Shown: positions 1-11,832, numbered from the stretch's first letter. The stretch: DNA of 64,000 bases from Anagrus nilaparvatae (GCA_022575985.1 JAKSXM010000272.1:28475501-28539500), one strand, 5' to 3'. The notes: generated by a model from the letters alone, not told the origin. Numbers and translations: made by a program.

Positions 1-137
1 GAAATAAATTTATATTCCACAAATAAAATCAAATACCTTGAATATTTTTTAAAAATAATATGGATAAATAGAATGTATAAAAAACTTATACACCCAATGT
101 TGAATACACCCAAAAATTTTAAATGAAGTAGTATGCA

Positions 138-682
138 TCTAATCAAGTGTTTCTTATCTATTTTTGGTCAATAAAAACGATTTTTAAGGTTTCGTCCATC
201 TTCCGTTGGCCAGTTTTGCATAATTGTCCAAAATAGGCTAAAATTCTACAAATTTATAAAATATTGCTTATCAAGCAAAATTTCGGTATATTTGTCAGGT
301 TTTCGGAGTCGCTGATCACAATTCTGAAACCGGAATTTCAAAATTCAAATTGCTGGACTCAAAATGGACGATTCCTAGCCTGAAAATCGATTATTTAGGT
401 GATTTCAAGCATTTTAAAGTTTTACAAACAATTTACAGATTGCGATTCACAATACTGAAATCAGATTTTCCGTCAGATTTTCAGGTTAAAAATCAGCCAT
501 TTTGAATTTTGTGACCCCGAAAATTTTACATTCATACCAAAATTTGGCTTAATATGCAATATTTTATAAGTTTTCAAAATTTTAGTCTATTTTGAGCAAT
601 TACGCAAAACTGGTCATCGGAAAATGGATAAAACCTTCAAAATCGTTTTGAGGGACAAAAAAACACAAGAATCACTTGATTG
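138..682. mobile_element. Foldback MITE with long inverted arms
   Basis: The left arm (about 140-330) and right arm (about 510-680) are inverted copies over roughly 150 bp. Both carry the series AATCAAGTG, AAACGATTTT, CCAGTTTTGC and AATATTGC in mirrored order. No transposase is visible, so this is a non-autonomous element of unassigned superfamily. It overlaps the last few codons of the neighbouring minus-strand reading frame. Exact termini and target duplication are not clear. Confidence 0.75.
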
Positions 683-1250
683 GATCCATATTACAAGACT
701 TAAAATTTTTAGATGCATTTAACATTGCTATTGCCTTAACTAAATATAATTTATAAATATTTAAATATTTGTACTTTCGGTTATCTAATGCCGAAATGTA
801 GTTGTCAGAAATATCACATACATCGAGAATAAAGCAACTTTTTGGATTACGTTCTTCTTGCAGTTTAATCCAGTTATAAGAACCAGACGGAAAACTTTCT
901 TCTTCTCTGGATGGCACAATTTCATATATTATTTTTTTACTAAAATTATCTTGAAATTTTGTTATTTTTACGTTGATATTAAGGTTTTCTCGTTCTGCTC
1001 TGTTGAAATGATCCTCAAAAATTAATCCTAATTTTAAAATTTGTTGATAATCTTCGATATTTTTAGGCAACTCTATTCGATCATACTTTGTTAATTTCCA
1101 CAACAGTTTTAAAATTTTTTCTTGCTTTTTGTTAATTTCTTTATTTTTATGATTGATTTTCCATCGATTCCCATCAATTAAAAAATTATATCCATAATTC
1201 AAAGTTTCTTCCAAGTCAAAAGGGATATGAGATCTTGTATATTCTAGCAT
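672..1250 (-). CDS. Orphan hypothetical protein, single exon (192 aa)
   Basis: An uninterrupted minus-strand frame of 193 codons including the stop, starting at the first ATG (1248-1250). The frame stays open 15 codons further upstream to a GTG, which is not a credible eukaryotic start. I recognise no domain. The product is rich in Lys, Asn, Ile, Glu and Asp, has no membrane segment or signal peptide, and looks soluble. The last few codons lie inside the right arm of the adjacent foldback element, so the stop is contributed by the MITE and the original C-terminus may be lost. No intron is visible. It could be an intronless young gene, a domesticated or retroposed copy, or an exon of a larger gene. 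An open frame this long is unlikely by chance at this AT content, but function is unknown. Confidence 0.4.
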   Translation of the reverse strand: MLEYTRSHIPFDLEETLNYGYNFLIDGNRWKINHKNKEINKKQEKILKLLWKLTKYDRIELPKNIEDYQQILKLGLIFEDHFNRAERENLNINVKITKFQDNFSKKIIYEIVPSREEESFPSGSYNWIKLQEERNPKSCFILDVCDISDNYISALDNRKYKYLNIYKLYLVKAIAMLNASKNFKSCNMDPIK

Positions 1251-1572
1251 TTTTTCTTTATTTGTAAAAAGTTTAAAAATTAAAATTTGCGCCACCGAAA
1301 TTAAATTATGTTTGCATGCACAAATTTAATTATTTTACTTTATTATATATAGACTAGTAAATAATACGTAGAAAGTTCTGATTTTTTCACTACGTTGCAA
1401 AAACTGAAGTAGGTAAAATAATACACAATGTATACATTATAATTTAATAAATTCACTTAAGGTTGATCACAAGCTATTTTGACGACTATAGAAATCGATA
1501 AAATTTTTATAGGGGCTTTATATTATAATAATAAATAAATATAAATAAAATTTTAAGAAAATTGTCGTTTTC

Positions 1573-1700
1573 GTTTAGAATAGAATAGAATAGAATAGTT
1601 CTTTATTTGTTAAAGTAACAAAATTGTATATACACAGTTTATAGCAGTCTTTTACATATATAATAGTAAATATATATAAAGTAAATATATATCAATTAAG
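1573..1700 (-). mobile_element. LINE 3' end with TAGAA microsatellite tail
   Basis: Five tandem TAGAA-type units at 1575-1598 abut sequence that on the minus strand reads AAATAAAGAACTATTCTATT. This is a polyadenylation-type signal followed by a short tandem tail, the arrangement seen at 3' ends of CR1/jockey-like non-LTR retrotransposons. Only a short, 5'-truncated piece is present. Confidence 0.45.
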
Positions 1701-1705
1701 TAAGT

Positions 1706-2177
1706 TTAAGGAGGTTTATCTGTTGATTACTACATTTTTGCAGGAATTACGATTACCGACATAAATTTTTTTATTTTAAATTTATTTTGCTATTAATTGA
1801 AAAGAAACTATAAGAAACCATTAATTATCCAAAAAATTAAAATAATGAGCTTTTTGGTTATGTTACGTGATTTTTATTAATATTACGATAAAGTATGTAA
1901 AACTAATTGGGAATGTAATCTTTGAACAATTATTTATCAGATTTATTAAGTTTCATCGATCTGTGTCATTAGCACCCTACTTTTTATAAAGCGGAAACAA
2001 ATTTTCCCATAAGCGCAATGTTAAAATACCATTTTTATTCTATTCATAAAAAATTAATTAAGTCGGTGACATAGGTAAAAGTAAGTCGATTTTAGCTCAA
2101 AAATGTTTAAATTTTAATATTATTCACGTTTTATTACATTCTGTCATTATTTTTTTTTAACAGATAAACCCCCTTAA
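1706..2177. mobile_element. TTAA-flanked MITE
   Basis: TTAA at 1706-1709 and 2174-2177 bound inverted termini GGAGGTTTATCTGTT and AACAGATAAACCCCC. A duplicated TTAA target is the hallmark of piggyBac and Kolobok transposons. The 472-bp unit has no coding capacity. Confidence 0.7.
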
Positions 2178-2261
2178 GAGATATAAAGCTCTAAAGTTGA
2201 ATCCTTATATACATTGCAAGTATAGAAGCCGAGTCAAAAACGGGTTTGAGATTTTTATTTA

Positions 2262-2887
2262 CTGTCAACGGCGAAACTAAACAATAGATAAAAAAAAGAA
2301 ATTGCACCAAGTAAATTAATTGTTGAAGAAACAATTCTATTTGATTTTTAAATAAATTGTGGTTTTCGTATAAAAGATATTTTAATTAAAAAAAATAAAA
2401 AACTAATGAAAATTTTAAGGTGACAACGCCACCGTTTAAAATACACGTATAATATTATATTTATAATAATCATGTAATTAAAATCTCGCGCCTACAAAAA
2501 TTGTGTGATGTCGTACTTTATTTTTTATTTAAGCTACCACGAAAAATGATCTGTTGAAATATACCGTAATTTTAATTGTCTAGCGACCAACCTGAAGGTG
2601 GTTAAATGGTTAAAAATTTTACGGTATACAACCGGTCATTTTTCGTTGAAGGTCAAATAAAAAAAAGCACGTCAACGTCACATCATGTTTGTTGGCGCGC
2701 TTGTTGGCGCGCGTTCTTATTTAAGTGATTTATGCGTTTATTTTAAACGGTTTTTTATTTTTTCTAAATAAAATACCTTTTTATAAAATCTATTTATTTA
2801 AAAATCGAATAGAAGTTTCTTCAACAATTGATTTACGTTGTGTTATTTTTTTTTAAATCCATCGTTTAGTTTTGACATTGACAGAAC
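2262..2887. mobile_element. Large foldback element
   Basis: Nearly the whole interval is an imperfect palindrome. CTGTCAA, AAACTAAAC, CAATTGTTGAAGAAAC and AAAATACC-type blocks at 2262-2420 recur inverted at 2740-2887. An inner pair around the CGAAAAATGA blocks (2540-2560 and 2635-2650) continues the fold. Non-autonomous, with no open frame of interest. The GC-rich TTGGCGCGC doublet at 2691-2712 lies in the right arm. Confidence 0.65.
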
Positions 2888-3154
2888 ACAGTATGTCTGT
2901 AATGTATTAAGTTACGATGGTATAAAGATTCAACTTTGGGCTTTGTATGTGAACGAAAACGACAATTTTTTCAAAAATTTATTTTTATTGGTATTATTAA
3001 TATATGAAGCCTCTGTAAAAAATTATATCGGTTTCTATCGTGATCAAATTAAGATGTAAACAATCTTTATTTAAATTTATTAATGGTACTTACTAATTAG
3101 ATTTTGCAGATAATTTGTTATGTTAAATACAATGTATACAATATATATAAGAAT

Positions 3155-3632
3155 ACACCCTCTTCGAAAAAACACTCGTAAAAACACAAAAAAATGCCAA
3201 AATTAACACTTTTATAAAAACACTATAATTTAAATGTAAAAGATCTGTAAATGAAGTGAGGGTGTTATCGAAATCATATGTAGAAGTGGGGTAAGAGTAA
3301 GAAGGGATATAAAATTTTATCTGCTTTATATTGTTTATTATATTTTATCACATCAATGATATTTAACACCTTATAGCAGTTTTTTTTTTATTTTTATAAT
3401 ATGACTAACTAAACTTGCCTCATCGGTGCAACGAATTAAAATTTCTAGAAATAAGTTCAGAATTTATTTCTCTGAAGCAATGTTCAACAAATAGATGTGC
3501 ATGTTATAAAGCTCAGTTTTCATGTAATTCACAATACGGATTATAGGCTATGACCCTTAAAATTCCAGTATCATAGAAAAGTAATAATTTAAAAAATTTT
3601 AATTTTCTATAATCTGTATTATAGCCTATAAT
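3155..3632. repeat. Two short imperfect inverted repeats
   Basis: ACACCCTC at 3157 faces GAGGGTGT at 3259. GGATTATAGGCTAT at 3539 faces ATAGCCTATAATAC near 3622. Both are probably decayed MITEs. No gene is visible between 2888 and 3673. Confidence 0.35.
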
Positions 3633-3673
3633 ACAAACTATTCTATAAAACTGCGACATATATAATTATATAC

Positions 3674-3722
3674 TAGGGGGCTCCACTCCCTGTGCACTTC
3701 GCGTGCCAAACCCCGTAGAGTG
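3674..3722 (-). mobile_element. Helitron-like 3' terminus
   Basis: Read on the minus strand, a GC-rich segment with short hairpins ends in CCCCTAGT. It matches in layout and sequence the plus-strand terminus at 43715-43759 (GGGGGTT/GGGGTTT, then CGCG-type hairpin, then AGGG, then CCCCCTAGT). Helitrons end in CTRR, usually before T, just after a short hairpin. The 5' part of the element cannot be delimited. Confidence 0.4.
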
Positions 3723-3944
3723 ATTAGAAAACTGGGTTAGTTATAAGAACAACAAAATTTTGTAAATTTTACAAATATGAGAATTACAATTCTAACCATA
3801 ACCATGGTGATATTTACATAATTTATTTAAATAACAAAACTTTATGATTTAATCATAATCATCGAATTCGGTTATGTTTAAAAGTTATTTTTCTCCTAGT
3901 AGTTGCAAAAGATACATACTTTTTGACGTTTGAAAACCATTTTG

Positions 3945-4272
3945 GTAAGAGGTTTAGCACAACAGCAATGGCTAAGGCTTAAGGGACCAGTTTGGCCCAA
4001 AAAGAACATTTTGAGTTCTTATAAAACAGCGATTGTTTAGACCAAAAGGTCCACTTTGGCCCAAAATGACCATTTTAGGTAAGGGGTCTTATAAAACATC
4101 GATTGTTAAGGCCAAAAGGACTCCTTTGGCCCAAATAGATTATTTTGGGTAAGTGAACTTATGCAACAGTAATTTTTAAGGTAAACAGGGCCACTGCGGC
4201 CCAAAAGGACCAGTATGGTGCAAAAGTACCAGATTGGCCCAAAAGTACCTGTTTGGCCCAAAAGTCTCATGC
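3945..4272. repeat. Degenerate tandem repeat, unit about 65-70 bp
   Basis: The core TTTGGCCCAAA with flanking GGACCA recurs at about 3990, 4055, 4125 and 4195, with the shared motif TATAAAACA-CGATTGTTAAGG between cores. Partial shorter units (AGTACC-GTTTGGCCCAAAAG) follow to 4265. About four to five copies in total. Not coding. Confidence 0.7.
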
Positions 4273-4394
4273 GACAGCATTTACAACATTTTAATATAGA
4301 TATATAATAAAGATTCTTTGTTAAAACATAAATTTCAGCTTTTTTGATAAATTAAACAGCATTTTTTGCACCAGAAAAAAAGTGTTTGTCTAAC

Positions 4395-5425
4395 ACCATG
4401 ATGAAAATTATAAAACTTATTGATTTTTTGTTCCTATTAAAATTTGAAATTATAATATGTATTTTTTTATTTGGTCAATAAGGAACTATCTGTTGTTTTT
4501 TGTAAAATTCAATTTATTACATTTGTCTAGTGTGCGACAGTTTCGACAATCTTATTATTGTCCTTTTCAAGCAATTCATCATAGTATTTAGTCATAATTT
4601 TTATTAAAATAACATAGAGGTGCATTCTTAATACATAAACCACATCTTTTTAACAAAGTTTCTTCAGATAACATAATAAAATTTTAAAATTAATCAACAA
4701 CAAGTAAATCATTCCTTTGTTATTATTTGCACCATTTTGTCTGCAGACAAAATAAAGACCAAATAAAAAAATACATATTATAATACCATGATGAAAACTT
4801 GTAACCAGGCTGATCTTGGCAAGGGTTTTCTGCAGTTTTCTGTGTCAGATAGTGTCTTAAATACGAGTTCAGTTTAAGGTCGTAAAGTCAATTGCTATGT
4901 TACTGCCCCAGCACAGGCTTCTCTAGGAAGCTTCTTGGGATATCCGAGTTACCGTAGTACAAGATTATTCCACTCTCTGGCCGCAGAAACATGAAAGGAA
5001 AATTAAAAAAAATCAATAAAGGAGAAAGGGACTTAAAAATGTTAGTTATACGACTTGAATGATGTTTTGTAGGGATACCTTAAAAATATTTTAGATTTTT
5101 TTCAAATTATTTCAATTTTTTTCGATTTTTCTTAGTGTGTAACTACAATCGTTTTTACGCAAAAGAAAGAAATCTTTGAATATTAAGCTTTGAATTTTTA
5201 TCAAGATTAATAATCTTGACAGTAACGGGTACAGGGGGGGGGTCAAAGGGTCAACAACTCCCTCAGCGGTCAGTTTTACCTTTTTTTAGCTAATTTTACG
5301 TTACATAATTAAAGAAAAGTATCATTTTGACCCCCCCAAAAAAAATTTAAGGACTTTTTTAGCAATTTTTTTGTAATTTAATTCAAACCACCCCCCCCCC
5401 CCAAAAATGTTCTAGATCTGCCACT
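4395..5425. other. Gene-free segment with an inverted repeat and a GC-elevated relic
   Basis: ATAATATGTATTTTTTTATT at 4451 is repeated inverted near 4765, with ACCATGATGAAAA present beside both. 4800-5000 is noticeably GC-richer than its surroundings and may be a decayed retroelement, which I cannot assign. 5215-5425 holds G and C homopolymer runs. It ends at TCTAGATCTGCCACTG, which on the minus strand begins CAGTGGCAGATC, a hAT-like terminus. Confidence 0.4.
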
Positions 5426-5427
5426 GC

Positions 5428-5566
5428 TGGATAACTATCGTTAAAATCAGTATTCTGTAAAATAACAAAGCACGAATTTTTCGAAATCGTTTCATAAATC
5501 TGGAATCTTCTGTATCTGATTTGGTACCTATTTCAATGATCAAAGCTATTGTAGCTATACCTTCAT
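5428..5566 (-). pseudogene. Odorant receptor exon-1 fragment
   Basis: On the minus strand this aligns base by base with the first exon of the OR pseudogenes at 16705 and 19333. All share ATGAAGGT, then AAATCAGATAC, CGATTTCG, CGTGCTTT and ATACTGATTT in order. In-frame stops occur within the first ten codons, so it is dead. It is cut off at 5428 by a sequence resembling the end of a hAT-type element. This third, isolated copy shows that the OR subfamily was once more widely spread here. Confidence 0.7.
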
Positions 5567-5584
5567 AATTGGTTTTATATTTCT

Positions 5585-6205
5585 AAAATATAAAAACGTT
5601 CAAATTATTACAACAGTTTTTTCAATTTCAGCAAAGTAAATTAAAGACTTGTCTTTATACTTTTTTTTATAGGTTCTAAATAAAAAACTTCATGTTTTGA
5701 ATAAAAAAAAGTTTTACTTTACCATAATAAAGCCATAATTTATGGTGATGTAAATAAACTTGCCATCCACTATGGCCATATTATGGTAAAAATTTTACAC
5801 GGGGTATATTACGATACAATTTTTTTTAAATCAAAACAAGCGCTGAAAATTTGTTAATATGTAAAACTTTCATTATAGATTTAATACAAGGTAAATTTAA
5901 ACCTTTCGAACAGTTTATTCGCACACCCATTTCCGTATTCAAATTTTTTTAGCCAAGGATTTTGGAATATGTTATGGTTACATAAAATTAGACAATTTAA
6001 GAAAAAACTGAAAGATTCTGACACTTCAGGATAGCCAAGATTTTCAAAAGATAATATTTTTAAAATAAAAATCGTTTAGATTATTACATTTTTATTCAAT
6101 TTCAGCAAAGAAAATTGATTTTTTAACATCGGTCTTTATACTATTTTCTTATACATTCTAAATAAAAAACTTCAAGTTATGAATTAAAAATGTTTTTCCT
6201 TTAGT
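5585..6205 (+). repeat. Diverged direct duplication of about 110 bp
   Basis: 5590-5700 and 6075-6200 share TTCAATTTCAGCAAAG, GTCTTTATACT and TTCTAAATAAAAAACTTCA in the same order. Between them, 5710-5815 is a small palindrome around CCATAATTTATGG ending CACGGGGTA, probably a decayed MITE. Confidence 0.5.
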
Positions 6206-7843
6206 TATTCAAAGAAAAGCATTAAAATTACACTGCATTATTTTAATATTACAAGAGAAAGATAATTAAACTTAAAGGTTTCAATTATGTGCAACCTTAC
6301 GATTAAAATAAAATTGAATTCGAAGTCTATATCATATAACTATCTTATAGAAATAATAACTTTATAAAGTTTTATGCTAAAAATTATTAATTTTATTATA
6401 TAAAAAAAGAAAATTCCAACAATCTAAAGCGTTATTTTTTGAAAAAAAGTGAATAATAAAAAATAAATCATTTTAAATCTAACACGAAAAATTAAATTTA
6501 AAAGTGAAAACTAGCGCGGCCGTGGAGAGAAATATGGTCATAGTATGCTGTCATAAGCGAAATTTTGCCATTATTATAAAAATAAAAAGCGTTTAAAAAA
6601 ATCATTTTTAACAATTTTTGGCTACTTATAAAAACTAGAATAAAACAGCAAGAAAATACTTAATTTAAACTTTTATTTTAGAAAAAAGATTATTAATTTC
6701 AGAACTTTATTGGAATCTTGGGTCTAGAAATAAAATAGTATGTAGCTATATGTTATATCATGCCTCAACTCTTTTAAAACGGCATTACTGAAATACTTGC
6801 TCTCCTTGGATTCCTAAACTGTGATAATACTTACTTATTAACAAAATTCAAAACACCAAAGTTTACTTTAAAATTTTTATTATATTAGATTTTATTTACT
6901 TAAATATACTTTATCACGAGGGGCCATCCTCTTGGAAATCACAAATTTGATTTATTTTCAGATTTTGACTTGTTTGTACCTCAATCATGAATCGTGATGG
7001 TTTATTTCTATCTTGTAATGATTTTTCGTGATTTTTTTTGATTTTTTGATCACGTAGAAAAGTATAATCGTGTAGAAACTATTTTAAAAATAGCATTTTC
7101 TAAAAAAAATAATATATACGATAAATTAGTACTCTGACTTTAAAATGTCACATCTTCAAAACAAATAATGAACTATCCTAAAAAAATTTGATAAAAATAA
7201 AAAGTTATTTAGAAGAAATTGCCCATATGGGAAAATGTATTTCCAATATATCGCCGTAGATCATTTTCCGCCTATGCATATAATATGGGGAACATATGGG
7301 CAAGAGCTTTTTTATCAATTCTTAAATCATTTTTTTTAGTATAGGCCTGGAGCATGGTTTTATTTGCGATTTTTTTTGAAAACATGTCCATGGAATTTTT
7401 CGACGGTAATTTTAGTTTTTGGGGTTACTGATTCCAAATCCGAAGTCCGTTTTGACCTAACGTGGTCCAATTTTGCGTAATTGCCCATTTTAGGTCATTT
7501 TTAACGTTTTTTTGCCATTTTTAGTTAAAATTTTTAATATATTACCATTTTTTTCAAACTATACTAATGTTTTTTGGGTCTCTATACCTAATTATCATAT
7601 CTACTCATACAAAAAAAAAATGGTAGCCCATAATAGGGATTCTTAGGCTATTTTTCACGCTTTTTGGGCTAATTTTAGCTATTTTTATGAAATAATACCA
7701 ATTTTTTTCTACAGCTTGTGGTTAAATTAAACATTTATTTTCTTAAAAAGAATCAGGAATTATTAAGCTCAAGCATTTGTTTTAAACATAAATATTAAAT
7801 ATAAATAAGCTTATCCTGGGGATATAAATGCCTCAGGTATATT
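6206..7843. other. No gene recognised
   Basis: AT-rich intergenic sequence. The only structure I see is an imperfect palindrome at 7219-7308 (GCCCATATGGG facing CATATGGGC). Low-complexity text at 7340-7560 partly resembles the arms of the first foldback element. Confidence 0.4.
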
Positions 7844-7853
7844 AAATTTCTTT

Positions 7854-8509
7854 GATGGTTAGGTTGATATAAGTTGTAGTTAATCCTGGATTCTTATCTG
7901 GATGAAATTAGCCTGAGGCTAAGCTCGTAATTACAAAAGGATTGTCACTTACTCGAAATAACTGATAACTAATATGATTTAATATAACTTCTCTTTATTG
8001 ATTATAATTATAAAAGTATAAGTATAAAAGTTGAGTAACTAATAAAAAGTAGTACTATAATAAAATCGTACTATTCAAAACGAAAGATGGTTCTCTAATA
8101 CGTGGTGGTACTCTAAACGAATGATAGTTCTCTAATGAGTAGTGATACTCTAATGAATATTTTGGGTACCTGACGGGCAATATATAATCTAATTTGAATC
8201 TGCATATATTGTGGGATTTTGGGGGAGACGTCAAATACAAAAAAGCGTCAGTCTCGTCACGTCCAATTAGTGGAGGCGTCCTTACTTATTTCTGAAAATC
8301 GCGAGGTGGGATCTATGCAACTTATGTTGCATAAATCTCTCCTACTCTACGTCATAGCTGACTTTTGGTCTCACGCTATTGTGCTAGATTAGCATCAGCG
8401 GAAATGCACCTACGGGTCGTCTGTGACGTTAATACGAATATCGGATGTAGGGTTTATTATTTATATGTATCATATGTTAGGATATCAATTTTGACCTACC
8501 GTACCTAAC
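7854..8509. mobile_element. GC-elevated insertion bounded by a 10-bp direct repeat
   Basis: AAATTTCTTT occurs at 7844-7853 and again at 8510-8519, exactly at the edges of a block with different composition. The block ends are GATGGTTAGGT and ACCTAAC, a short inverted pair. The right half is much GC-richer than its surroundings. A 9-10 bp target duplication fits a Mutator-like element. A solo LTR is less likely because TG...CA ends would need an 8-bp duplication. No open frame of note. Confidence 0.45.
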
Positions 8510-9109
8510 AAATTTCTTTAAAAATATTAGGTATTTTTAAACAAAAAAATCTTTATTTTTTGAAAATGTTATGTTTTTTAGACGTATTTCTTGCCTCTTC
8601 ATCTTCACAGAGATGCTTCCTGGATACTCCCCTGTCTTTTTTAAATCATATTGAAAAATCTCACCATTCCGGATGCCTGAAAAAATCCAACTAGCAGTTA
8701 GTCAAGCAGATACCAGTATCCGAGTATGAGGTTATGTATGAGAAAAGTCCTTAACTGAAAAAATTATTTTTTTTATAGTTTTGCATGCATTTTTTCGTAG
8801 GAAGAATATAAGTAATTTGAGATTTTAACTTACAATTTTGCTGGCTTTTTATAGACTGCGCTGACATTTTCAAACTTTTATTTAAATATTGTCGCTGACT
8901 ATTATTGTTGAAAAAGTTATAAAAAGAGCAATAACTATTTCTCGTTATATTTTTTCCTTTTATAAAATTTTTTTTTATAAACTTTATTTTAAAAATATTA
9001 TAATAAATAAGAACATTTGTAGCAGTACCATTGAAAAATTTAGGTATACCTTGAAAAACATAAAAATATAAAAAAATTTGAAAAAAAAGATAATAAGTGT
9101 TGTTCCGTA

Positions 9110-9334
9110 AAGTCCTCTCTCCACATAGGTTTAAAATAACGTAAAATCGATAAAAATAAACCTGTAGAGAATCAATTTTTGTATACCATTAACGAAAAAT
9201 CTGCCATCTCTTATTCGTTAACATAAGAGATGGTATAATATTTGCTATTGGGACCGGATTATTAAATATCTTTTCTTTCGTGATTCTTCCGGCTATACGA
9301 GGCGACTTTTGAGTTTTAGTAAATTTAAGTGCTT
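9110..9334. mobile_element. MITE, partial copy of the 38424 family
   Basis: Closely similar over its length to 38424-38660. Shared blocks include CCTCTCTCCACATAGG, ATAAACCTGTAGAGAATCAA and CATAAGAGATGGT. The left terminus is present. The right terminus (CTATGTGGAGAAAGG) has been deleted, leaving only GCTTA. It lies about 200 bp upstream of the intact odorant receptor. Confidence 0.85.
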
Positions 9335-9536
9335 AAGTGATAGAAAAATAAAAGTTTCTGTGAAAAGCAACCATATACTACTGAAAAAAATATACACTGT
9401 TTTTTTTTTCATTGTCTTCTATATGACAATAAAACATCAATACAATGTAAAGTTATAACTAATTAATATTTCTAGTAGAATGTATTTTTTATAAAATTTT
9501 TTCAGTCATACTTAGTAACTGCAATTGAAAGCATTC

Positions 9537-10987
9537 ATGAAAATAAGTGAAAATAAACTTTTTAGAATCATGTACACGTCATCAGAAGCTTTTAAGTTAT
9601 TATCTTTTTGTGGCGTATGGTTGCCAATTGATAAATCAAGTCAAAAGTTTTTCAAATATTTTTACTGGCTCTACACCGTTTTCACTGTAACGCTGATTCA
9701 TTTATTTAATTTGTTGCAAATATTATACTTGATATGGGATTGTAACAGCTCAACTGACTTTAATGGGCAATTACTGTTTCAACTTTTTGTCACGGCAGCT
9801 TGTTTGAAAGTTGATTATCTCTTATTCAAAAGAGATAACATTATAAATTTGGGAAAGTGGTTATTGGATCCATCATTTGTTCCATCTTCTGATATTGAAG
9901 AAGAAATGTACGAGAAAAGCATAAAGAAAATCAAGTAAATTTATTATTATCATCTTATTTAATTTGAAAATACATACTTTAAAATCTTTGCAGATTTGTA
10001 TTTAAGCTGTTTCTAAGCATTGGATACACAGGTGCTACATTGGCTGTATCGTTACCACTTTTTCTTAATTTTCATAATCCGCAATTCCCAATAAAAAAGT
10101 GGTATCCAGTACAGTTAAGAAATAAAATATTTTGGTTCGATTATGTTTGGGATACTTACAATACATTCTTTGGAACAAGCGTATTCCTTACTTTTGATTC
10201 AGTAATTTTTGGGTTTATGATTCATGGGATGACACAATTAGATATCTTGAAGTTACGAATAAAAGCTCTCCCAAGCTACATAACAAAATCAAAGCCTCAT
10301 AAACAAGGAATTTTGGATATTGAACAAGAGGGTTTGAATAAAATTATTGAACATCACCAAAGTATACTGAAGTAACTAATTCTTAATTTCTTTTACCCAT
10401 GCATCATATTTTATAAATTTTCTATTGTAGCTATGCCAAGGAAATAAATAATACTTTTCAAGACCTAATTTTTCTTCAATTTTGCATATCGGGAATATGC
10501 ATGTCAATGTCCATGATTCAAGTCTTTACATTGCGTAAAAATTTCGATTTCCTTATTTTACTTAACGTAAACATGGTAATAGGTTTATTATTTCAATTTT
10601 TCTTGAACTGTCATTTTGGACAAGAACTATCCTCAAAAGTAAGTTAATTTGAGAATAAAACAGCTAACACCGATATTATTCAAAATACTTACAGAATTCA
10701 ATTTTTTTTTAGAGTGAAAATATAAATGAAACATTTATTGAAATGGATTGGACAATTTTAAGTACTGTATCTCTTCGTAAAATATACTTCATTATTTTAC
10801 GTTCAAGTCAACCAATTATTATCAATTGTCGTCATTTTATAATTTTGTCGCATCCATTTTTTATGAAGGTAAATTTTATCTAAAAATAAAATAAAACTCT
10901 CAAGTAATATAGACATTGTTATTAATTTTACAGGTTTTGAAGATTATCTATATGGTTTTTAATTTGTTACGAAGAGCAATCAATTAA
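9537..10987 (+). CDS. Odorant receptor (7tm_6 family), intact, 397 aa
   Basis: A seven-helix insect odorant receptor, expected in the dendritic membrane of olfactory neurons as a ligand-gated channel subunit with Orco. Five exons with GT-AG junctions keep one frame: 9537-9934, 9994-10371, 10431-10638, 10713-10868 and 10934-10987. The length is typical of the family. The first ATG in frame is at 9537; the frame is open four codons further but only from a TTG. Hydrophobic stretches alternate through exons 1-3. Exon 2 ends in the family's HHQSIL pattern, followed by YAKEIN and a LQF-type helix in exon 3. Exon 4 carries the C-terminal pattern of an arginine- and serine-containing segment (ILRSSQP) before the last helix. 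Introns are 59-74 bp. The ligand cannot be predicted. The nearby relatives at 5.4, 16 and 19 kb are all pseudogenes, making this the only apparently working OR in the window. Confidence 0.85.
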
Positions 10988-11832
10988 TAAGCGGTATTTA
11001 GAGATTGAAAAATGGTCTACAATTGTCACAAAGTCAATTTTTTCACACAAAAGAATTTAAAATAAGCATTTAAAAAGCTAATATCACGTATTTTGTAATA
11101 TTAGTTTATTTTAATTTGTTTTCTATTTCTTTTACGATGTTTTAGTTGCCATTTACCATGTCAGCTAAAATTCCTCTCCTACTTTCGAAGGGGAATGTCA
11201 AAGTAGACCACAGGAGCCCCAAAGCTTAATAAAAAGAGATAAATGAATTGTTTTATGAGCATTATAAAACCACGATTAATTTCATTAAAATGTTTAAAAT
11301 TATATTTTAAATGCAATTTTTGAAAAACTTAGTTTATATATTTATACGTAATTATAATAAAAATAATTCTAGTAACTGAAAATAAATTTAGCCTGCTACA
11401 ATCAATTTAATTTTGTTACATCTATTTTTAAATATTATAAATATGTACGAAGGTTATAAAATTGTTATTAACTAAATAAAAGTTTGCCCTTGCATTAATA
11501 CAGTAAAAGTAGTACAAAGTATAACGATTATTTCAATTTTATTATCAGGAAATAAATTATATACCTTAATTATTAAACAGTAAAAGAATTGTACAAGAAA
11601 TTACTACCACTATGGTTTTATTTTAATCCAATTTTATTTGTATTCTGATTCGGAAGTTTATGTGATGAAGTTATTTTAAAAGTATACTGACAAAATATCG
11701 TTTAAAATTGTTAAATTTGAAAATCTCAGATATTTCGCCGCTTTTGAGAAAATCATTGAATAATAAATAATAAATTTAACAGATTTTCAAAAATAATATA
11801 AATTTTTAAAGATTACATAATTATTTGCTGAT
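10988..11832. other. No gene recognised
   Basis: AT-rich intergenic sequence downstream of the odorant receptor. I see no open frame, RNA gene or clear repeat. Confidence 0.4.

Noticed and set aside
2838..3059. 73-codon plus-strand frame
   Set aside because: It begins inside the right arm of a foldback element, has no recognisable features, and has composition typical of chance frames.
4800..5000. Possible LINE C-terminal coding relic in a GC-elevated block
   Set aside because: Only a weak RxWN-like string in one frame with several stops; too little to call a family.
7853..8510. Solo LTR with TG...CA ends
   Set aside because: Those borders would need an 8-bp target duplication instead of 4-6 bp, and no related internal region or second LTR is seen. 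Kept as an unassigned insertion.
9525..9536. Start of the odorant receptor four codons upstream
   Set aside because: The upstream codon is TTG; the first in-frame ATG is at 9537 and gives a normal receptor N-terminus.
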